DNA of 64,000 bases, from assembly GCF_007489275.1 (NCBI RefSeq), contig NZ_VLNR01000014.1, forward strand, positions 62,001 to 126,000, given 5' to 3'. This stretch comes from Aquimarina algiphila. Lineage in GTDB: Bacteria > Bacteroidota > Bacteroidia > Flavobacteriales > Flavobacteriaceae. The notes below the pieces were generated by a model, which had not been told where the DNA came from, ran no database searches, and worked only from the letters and a program-made list of their open reading frames with translations. This document shows, one piece after another, positions 56,201 through 61,259 of the stretch (positions are counted from its first letter, which is position 1; every line of letters begins with the position of its first letter). Made by a program: the position numbers and the translations under genes.

Positions 56201-57207
56201 CGTTAACTATTAGTGATGGTGTAAACTCAGATATTTCTAACATAGTAACAATTACGGCAACTGAGGCTAGTGCACCAATAGCAGATGCCAATTTTACTTC
56301 CGATGTTACTACAGGAGTTGCTCCCGCTACTATTAACTTTGATGCTTCGGCCTCGACAAGTACAGGCGGTAGTATTACATCATATTTGTGGGATTTTGGT
56401 GATAGTACTACAGCTACAGGAGTGAACATTGCTCATGAGTTTAGCACAGCAGGTTCGTATATCGTTACATTAAGTATTTCAGATGCAGTAGGAACAACCG
56501 ATACGACAACACGTACAATAACTATAACAGAACCTGGTACATCAGGGAATTGTAATTTTGGAGTTCCTCAGAGTTCAGCTTTACAAACTCTTGAAAATGT
56601 AAGTTATACAAAAGCCTATGTTTTGGGTACTGGTGGCCCTGACTTAAGTAATATGACCAATTTTACAATAAATTGGAATTTGACAAATAATGGATTGTAT
56701 CAATTATCAATAAATACTAATGACGGTAAACCTTCTTGGTGGATTGATTTAACAGCAAGTATTACAAGTCAAAGTTTTAGTGGTCCTCAACCAGAGATCA
56801 CATTATCAGGGACAGGAATACCAAATTTTGATGGTGTATATAGTGCTACTGTAGATGGCAATAATTTTGTATTAGTATCCAATGTAGGTTTTACTATATA
56901 TTTTAGTAATAGCAATACAGCACCTAATTGCGAAAATGCAATTGCAGCCACAAAATTTATTGATAATGAAGAAAAAATAAAAGCATATCCTAATCCTGTC
57001 ATAGATATTTTGACATTACAAAGTGAGGAAGATCTTACAGGAGCATTGGTTACTGTGGTTGATCTCTCAGGAAAAGAACTTTATGCTCAGGAAATTAGAG
57101 ATCGAGTAACAGCAATAAATGTTGATATGAGTCAACTTAATTCTGGAATTTATTTCGTTAAAATTATAAAAGAAAAGAAAGTAGTTATTAGGCAAATTGT
57201 CAAGTAG
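50257..57207 (+). CDS. Cellulose-binding, di-haem cytochrome multi-domain protein, T9SS-secreted
   Basis: 2316 residues. Long signal peptide (to about residue 40). LVIVD-like propeller (41-360), SbsA-like Ig (365-470), PKD (473-568), YVTN-type propeller (570-900), cytochrome c region (about 920-1185) with haem motifs CVSCH (950) and CNSCH (1082) and the peroxidase-like VPTLKDVWATAPYLHNGS, Ig (1190-1280), ThuA-like fold (1282-1480), two Ig-like (1485-1675), CBM3 (1680-1825), three PKD, module X (Cys2099-Cys2225), T9SS tail. No glycosidase motif was found. The CBM3 and company suggest a redox protein acting on or near cellulose; its reaction is unknown. Confidence 0.85.
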   Translation: MEPTHKKKRNWGITFVKNNIRKFYFVIILATLSIAIKSFTQVYDGTAGPKMTTQTWPAGTFLANFPEGDRISTYHRNYFFMNGQAGTSVWDVSNPTAPKRVQFSDAANNGHRWWKLGGDLFYREYSVPEVQGTGYKYLDLSNMLDRKPVTSSDVLFTVKDGQSNFDNLETFPHTIDGSRVFDMRTGVQVDDIPATVSLPDIVVRVGNYVFYAPQTGDISVFDFGDPNNIKFLGSFGGDIPHEQYSTGIQLWRNYLVFMSGNEGPDALVGFDISDPTNVKRGFSLHSDQITLGRYMIFQDEYGFSGRFDRGVKFNFETMKVEQEFVPPSSDETLQFIDNQWMPIGHILIASGDDKTSIFAHQDGLDIKPPTVGHHFPASGAINQPQTTTLGFVINETLDDLTINDKTIQVSPLGGTPIKGDVTTTSYQVVNYASKEELLPNTTYEVKFVEGGIKDAVGNGMEEYIFYFTTGGDSSNQSPEIAGIDLSIPSPIVVSAEVDFTANATDADGNTLTYRWDFGDGSPKTEWIGKTTSHTYTEAGNYLVQVQVSDNNGGFIVGSQSIVVVSNLSSDLPTQSSPITVDSKNRIVWSVNPDNNTVTLVNADNLKIIKEVAVGIDPVNVALDGTGKAWITCRDSDEVYVLNIDGSLETKIALSKGSRPYGIVFTPDGTRAFVSAFGSGKLIEVSPSTNTIKNTIDLGPTPRALAVTSDGKKLLVTRFISPDEEGQVWEINLNTFTKNKTIPLALDNFTVDNGNEGRGLPNYVAGIAIHPDNTSAWSVGKKDNILRGLARDGKPLVFDNVVRTAISPINLATSKEELTKRLDIDNHGQPSSVLYSPTGNYLFVTMQGNNRIVVIDPKRGLELLKKDVGKAPQGLAIDPNTNKVFVKNFMDRSVTVFDASEMITTGSNTLEEVSTIVTVSNEELSPVVLKGKQIFYDAADLKMGTDGYISCVSCHSDGTQDGRTWDFTDRGEGLRNTISLVGRAGTAHGRVHWSANFDEIQDFENDIRFHFNGQGFMTDADFNEGTTALSLGDPKKGKSADLDALVAYVESLNTFDPSPYRNTNGTLTTEGTAGKSIFEDLKCNSCHGGPDFTDSNTGKMHDVGTIIDNSGQRLGKKLLALDVPTLKDVWATAPYLHNGSAKTLTEIFTKYNPNDGHGATSTLSATQMAQLEAYLKQIDGSESAPATQHTLKIASPEDGINIDKADPVKLSITTNITGITKIEYYVDNTLVEEVTTAPFESSWTPIIWKTYTISAKVFYNNGNTASITPEVKVKYKNTIKVMFVVGDKNNLTSEDQRIKSRLEQQLGFEITLFSDEEATSPQSANPFDMALISSTVDPRELGNDLEAAKVPLMTWNPFMYGKLKMISGELNTGFGFTKDGFSTITVSDPTHPMAAGVGASTALYSITQSLPFGNPTTEAIVIAKAGEQPILFGYEASISIPSRRVAFPLRDQFMHLLTDDGLNMFDAAVLWTLHGGDANVPIGPLPDVFFESPVDGELVNTPLKIKFKTEGWSLPSQQYKLRFRIDGQDRGLVTSNAILTDPTVLSEGPHELSLQMERSDNSLTDLGETITVNVTKDPLPQGPTATIQSPTAGGLVGPDFEIKFSTFQWDITPGGQHVKYFIDDVEQGSVFEIKPIPVSNLAEGKHTLKLSLAKADGTLSGDSTEITITVDKRFSNLPDTDFSVEYRDNSSGVSTPELKPVFQIVSTSTENLPFSDFKIRYWFTPDNNTPMTFNADYSAITGTTGVFGTSGTQNYLEIGFGTSSGNLSANSKSGQIQTRLHHSGYQTHDQSNDFSYDASKTSLLPHVLVTLYYKGTLVWGLEPTGNVATNRAPIADIKTDTREGIAPLAVVFDASGSSDPDGDTLTYTWDFGNGDTATGVTASYEFKDAGDQNVTLTVNDGKGSNDTATAIIKVLIPAISVEANFVATPVLGTIPLIVNFDSSSSVFPLGSTINYSWDFGDGTTSNEANPSHTYSLSGSYAATLTISDGVNSDISNIVTITATEASAPIADANFTSDVTTGVAPATINFDASASTSTGGSITSYLWDFGDSTTATGVNIAHEFSTAGSYIVTLSISDAVGTTDTTTRTITITEPGTSGNCNFGVPQSSALQTLENVSYTKAYVLGTGGPDLSNMTNFTINWNLTNNGLYQLSINTNDGKPSWWIDLTASITSQSFSGPQPEITLSGTGIPNFDGVYSATVDGNNFVLVSNVGFTIYFSNSNTAPNCENAIAATKFIDNEEKIKAYPNPVIDILTLQSEEDLTGALVTVVDLSGKELYAQEIRDRVTAINVDMSQLNSGIYFVKIIKEKKVVIRQIVK

Positions 57208-57228
57208 TATTCTAGCAGACACTTGATG

Positions 57229-57260
57229 TTTTCTCTGGGGCTATGTCCCAGAGAAAATTT
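57229..57260 (+). terminator. Terminator after cytochrome gene
   Basis: TTTTCTCTGGG / TCCCAGAGAAAA stem with a short loop, 22 bases past the stop. Confidence 0.75.
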
Positions 57261-57722
57261 GCTTATTAAACTAAGTATAATTCCTTTGAACTAACCTTCT
57301 CCATTTCTCTCTGAATACCTAATCTAATCCTATCTTTTTAAGATGGTTTGAAAGATCTTAGTCTTTGAATAATAGGAGAATTCAAAGCTTCAATTGTTGA
57401 AGGTATTGATAGAATAGAACAAGTTTTATTCTCTTCAAATAGGATCGCATATTGATCTTTACAAAGGAGGTTTAAGAATAGGTAAACTAAATGATAAAAT
57501 AGTATTACACCCGGGGCGATTTTGAAATTATCTTTGTAATGTTCTCTGTGGTTAGGAATATGCTAGTATTTCTTAATTCAGAATATAGAACAGTCTAATT
57601 TGTTTTTAACAGCAAATAAGACATCTGGAAGTTTGAATCTAAGTTAAATGATTTTTCATTTTGACAACTTCTTAATACATCCACTACAACAAAAATAGAA
57701 TAAACAGTATTTAAATTGATAA
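57261..57722. other. Intergenic stretch before mannanase gene
   Basis: 462 bases, AT-rich. No gene, RNA or repeat recognised other than the palindrome at its end. Confidence 0.5.
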
Positions 57723-57740
57723 ACCTATTCGCGAATAGGT
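57723..57740. promoter_or_regulatory. Perfect 18-bp palindrome, candidate operator
   Basis: ACCTATTCGCGAATAGGT reads identically on both strands and lies 38 bases before the mannanase ATG. A central CG in a palindrome of this size is typical of operators for dimeric regulators such as LacI-type sugar repressors. It is the only such site noticed in the array. It could also fold as a leader hairpin. Confidence 0.5.
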
Positions 57741-57778
57741 GTATAGATTAGTAACAACTTAACTTAATTACACAAATT

Positions 57779-60700
57779 ATGAAAACAAATTTTAAAAAAC
57801 TACTTGTTTTATGTTGCTTAGTGCTCTGCACGAGTAATTATTTACAGTCACAAACTCCGGGGTTTGTATATGCCGAAGGTGATAAATTCATGCTCGATGG
57901 AAGACCCTATTACTTTTCGGGAACAAATGTATATGATTTTTTTACTTACGGAAGTTCGAGTGGAGATATAGAAACCCAGTTTATGGATAAAGATCGTATC
58001 GATGAACATATGCGAAGATTATATGTAAATGGAGTAAGAGTTGTAAGATTATGGGGATTTAGTCATGAAGATTGGCATGGATTCGAACCTCAAAAAGGGG
58101 TGTATAGTGAAGGGCAGTTTGCACTTTTTGATTATGTTGTAAAATCTGCTGAAGCTAACGGGATAAAACTAATAGTAGCGTTAGAAAATTACTGGAATGA
58201 TTATGGTGGAATCAAAGATCGTCTCAAATGGGAAGGTATTGATGTTGCTGGTGCAGGAACTCATGATCAAGGGCAATTCTTTACGAATGCTTCTGCAGTG
58301 CAAGGTTTTAAAGACTATGTAGAATATTTTATTACCCGTGTTAACCATTATGATGGTGTAGAATATCGAAATGACCCAACAATCTTAGCTTGGGAATTGA
58401 TGAATGAGCCAAGATATCAAGGGTTTGGGGATGACCTTACTTCTGATACTTTAAGAGCATGGGTAGACGATATGGGACAGTTTATTAAATCCATAGATTC
58501 TAAACACCTATTAGGAACTGGCCTGGAAGCACATGGGTCAAAGTATGGTTTTGGTGGAGATGAAGGAAATGATTTTATAAAAATTCATGAATCTCCATTT
58601 ATTGATTTTACTTCGGCGCATCCATACATACGAGAAAGTTGGTCTAACTTTACGCTAGAGGAAACAATGGCACTTATGAAACAATGGGCAGACGAATCCC
58701 ATAATATTATTAAAAAACCATTATATGTCGGAGAATTTAATGTAGAAATACAGGAGAGATTCGAATGGTGGGAAGAGATGTATAGTTTTATAGAAGAAAA
58801 TAAAATAGGTGCAAGTGCCTTTTGGTGGTTTCCTGATAATAAAACACCGAGAGATAAATTTGGAGTATTTGAAGGCGATGTTGAAGTAGCAATATATAAG
58901 GAACACGCACTTAGAATGGAAACAATGTCAGGAGGAGAATCTATCTATCTGTCTTTGATGTCTCCAAAATCTGGTGATAAATTTGTTTCAGGTAGTGATG
59001 TACATATAGAGGCGAATTTGCTTAATGAAAATAACACTGTTGTAAAAGTTGAGTTTTTTAGCAATGGAGTATTAGTTGGAGAAGACACAACTGCACCTTA
59101 TGAATTTGATTTAAAAGGACTTTCAGATGGTCAATATAAAATAACTTCTGTTGCAACAAGTACAAGTGGAGTTACAAAAGAATCTACTGCTAGGAATATT
59201 CAAATTGGTGGAGATGGTGTATTAACCGTAGAATATCTAGATGCTTCAACATCTGTAGTTAGTAACGTGATAAAGCCACATTTTAGATTGTTTAATAACT
59301 CTTCACAGGATGTATCATATGCAGATTTAAGCGTTAGATATTGGTTCGAAAAAGAAGATGATTTAGCATTAACTTTCTCTACAGATTATGCGGTAGTTGG
59401 AAACAGCAATGTTAAAGGAAAATTTGTGAATACAGAGGGCAACTCTTATTACCTAGAAGTGAGCTTTGACCCTGCTACGGGATTGTTAGGAAGAAATGAT
59501 GGTTCAGGTAGAATAGAAGCCAAAATAGCAAATAGTAGTTATTCTGATGTAAACCAGGCAAATGACTATTCTTACGATAATACAAAAAAAGAATTTGCAT
59601 TATCAGAAAAAATAGGGTTATACCTTAACGGAAAATTGATTAGTGGAATAGAACCAGGCACGACCATCGATACTCCTAAGGCAATTATTGCTGCTTCAAC
59701 AACATCAGGAAACGGTCCATTATCAGTTGTATTTGATGCTTCGGGATCTACAGACCCTAATGGAGACGTATTAACATATAACTGGGATTTTGGAAATGGG
59801 GTCACTGCAACAGGTGTGACAACAACTTATGAATTTACAGAATTTGGAGATCAGATAGTTACATTAACAGTAGATGACGGTAACGGAAACACTAATAGTG
59901 CAACAATTACAATTACGGTTAATGATCCTAATCTACCCCCTACAGCTTCTTTTATTAATGATGTAACAGCTGGAATTGCACCAGTTTCTATAACTTTTGA
60001 TGCTTCGGGATCTACAGATCCTAATGGAGATGTATTAACATATAACTGGGATTTTGGAAATGGTGTCACAGCAACAGGTGTAACAACAACTTATGAATTT
60101 ACGGTAGTAGGAGAATTTGATGTAAAACTTACAGTAAGTGATGGCAAATTAGAAGATACACTTACTAAAAAAATAACGATTACTGACGGAAATCCAATAG
60201 CGAATATTACATCGGATAAAACCTCTGGTTTTGCGCCTTTAGAAGTAGCTTTTGACGCCTCTGGTTCTGTAGATCCATCAAATAATGTGTTAAGTTATTC
60301 ATGGGATTTTGGAGATGGAAATACCGGTGTAGGAGAAAAAATAACACATACGTTTGGTGCCATAGGTCAATATAATGTTGTGCTTACTGTGGATAATGGA
60401 CAAGGTGGAACAAGTACAGATACAGAAGTTATAACCGTAACTGAAGAACCTGCGGTTTCAGATATTTCAGTAGAATATAGAGATGGAGGTAATGGTAATG
60501 CTTCTGATAATATGATCAATCCGCATTTAAGAATCGTAAACAATGGAAATGAACCCTTAGCTTATAGCGATATTACAATTAGATATTGGTTTACTTCAGA
60601 AAATAATAGTGACCTTAATTTCTGGTGTGATTGGGCACAACTGGGAACCAATAGCGTTATTGGGACATTTGGTCAAGCTAATGGGATGGATTATCTAGAA

Positions 60701-61165
60701 ATTTCTTTTAATTCAGCTGCAGGAAATCTATTAGGATCAAATAACTCAGGAGATATTCAATCAAGATTTGCAAAAACAAACTGGAGCAATTTTGATGAAA
60801 ATAATGATTATTCTTATGATGGGCTAAAAACTTCTTTTATTACTCATGATAAAATCACTTTATACAATAGAGGCAACTTAATTTGGGGAATAGAACCAGG
60901 TCTAAACCTTAGAAGTTCTGCCGATAAATTACAAGTAGTGACATATCCTAATCCTGTTACATCTTTTTTAACGATTAAAGGCGAAGATAGCTTGAAGGAT
61001 GCAGTTATTGATGTAATGAACTTCTCAGGAAAGGTAGTAAATACCAAAAATGTTAAGAGTAATGGTACAGAGGTAAAGTTGGATATGACAACGATGGCTC
61101 CGGGAACTTACTTTGTCCAAATTAAACAACGAGATAAAAAACAAGTGTATCAGATAATCAAGTAG
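57779..61165 (+). CDS. GH5 mannanase (GH5_7-like) with two CBM3, three PKD and T9SS tail
   Basis: 1128 residues. Signal peptide to about 25. GH5 domain 26-388 with acid/base Glu210 (WELMNEPR) and nucleophile Glu319 (YVGEFNV); FSGTNVYDFF and the late WWFPDNKTPRDKFGVFEGD fit the plant/fungal-type endo-beta-1,4-mannanase subfamily. Then Ig-like (395-480), CBM3 (487-630), three PKD (632-895, two nearly identical in DNA), a second CBM3 (897-1041), and a T9SS tail ending VYQIIK. No module X. It would cut mannan while held on cellulose. Confidence 0.88.
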   Translation: MKTNFKKLLVLCCLVLCTSNYLQSQTPGFVYAEGDKFMLDGRPYYFSGTNVYDFFTYGSSSGDIETQFMDKDRIDEHMRRLYVNGVRVVRLWGFSHEDWHGFEPQKGVYSEGQFALFDYVVKSAEANGIKLIVALENYWNDYGGIKDRLKWEGIDVAGAGTHDQGQFFTNASAVQGFKDYVEYFITRVNHYDGVEYRNDPTILAWELMNEPRYQGFGDDLTSDTLRAWVDDMGQFIKSIDSKHLLGTGLEAHGSKYGFGGDEGNDFIKIHESPFIDFTSAHPYIRESWSNFTLEETMALMKQWADESHNIIKKPLYVGEFNVEIQERFEWWEEMYSFIEENKIGASAFWWFPDNKTPRDKFGVFEGDVEVAIYKEHALRMETMSGGESIYLSLMSPKSGDKFVSGSDVHIEANLLNENNTVVKVEFFSNGVLVGEDTTAPYEFDLKGLSDGQYKITSVATSTSGVTKESTARNIQIGGDGVLTVEYLDASTSVVSNVIKPHFRLFNNSSQDVSYADLSVRYWFEKEDDLALTFSTDYAVVGNSNVKGKFVNTEGNSYYLEVSFDPATGLLGRNDGSGRIEAKIANSSYSDVNQANDYSYDNTKKEFALSEKIGLYLNGKLISGIEPGTTIDTPKAIIAASTTSGNGPLSVVFDASGSTDPNGDVLTYNWDFGNGVTATGVTTTYEFTEFGDQIVTLTVDDGNGNTNSATITITVNDPNLPPTASFINDVTAGIAPVSITFDASGSTDPNGDVLTYNWDFGNGVTATGVTTTYEFTVVGEFDVKLTVSDGKLEDTLTKKITITDGNPIANITSDKTSGFAPLEVAFDASGSVDPSNNVLSYSWDFGDGNTGVGEKITHTFGAIGQYNVVLTVDNGQGGTSTDTEVITVTEEPAVSDISVEYRDGGNGNASDNMINPHLRIVNNGNEPLAYSDITIRYWFTSENNSDLNFWCDWAQLGTNSVIGTFGQANGMDYLEISFNSAAGNLLGSNNSGDIQSRFAKTNWSNFDENNDYSYDGLKTSFITHDKITLYNRGNLIWGIEPGLNLRSSADKLQVVTYPNPVTSFLTIKGEDSLKDAVIDVMNFSGKVVNTKNVKSNGTEVKLDMTTMAPGTYFVQIKQRDKKQVYQIIK

Positions 61166-61194
61166 TCTAATCTCTAATTATTGTTTGAATTTAT

Positions 61195-61222
61195 CGTGAG
61201 AAATTATTTATGATTTCTTACG
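61195..61222 (+). terminator. Weak hairpin between mannanase and last gene
   Basis: CGTGAGAAAT / ATTTCTTACG with an eight-base loop and one G-T pair. No strong T-run, so termination is uncertain. Confidence 0.35.
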
Positions 61223-61259
61223 GTGAATTTGGATGATAGTTACATGATATCTAAAAATG

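Noticed and set aside
50257-57207. LPMO or glycosidase in the cytochrome protein
   Set aside because: The mature N terminus is not His and no copper His-brace or GH motif was seen; haem and propeller motifs explain the core.
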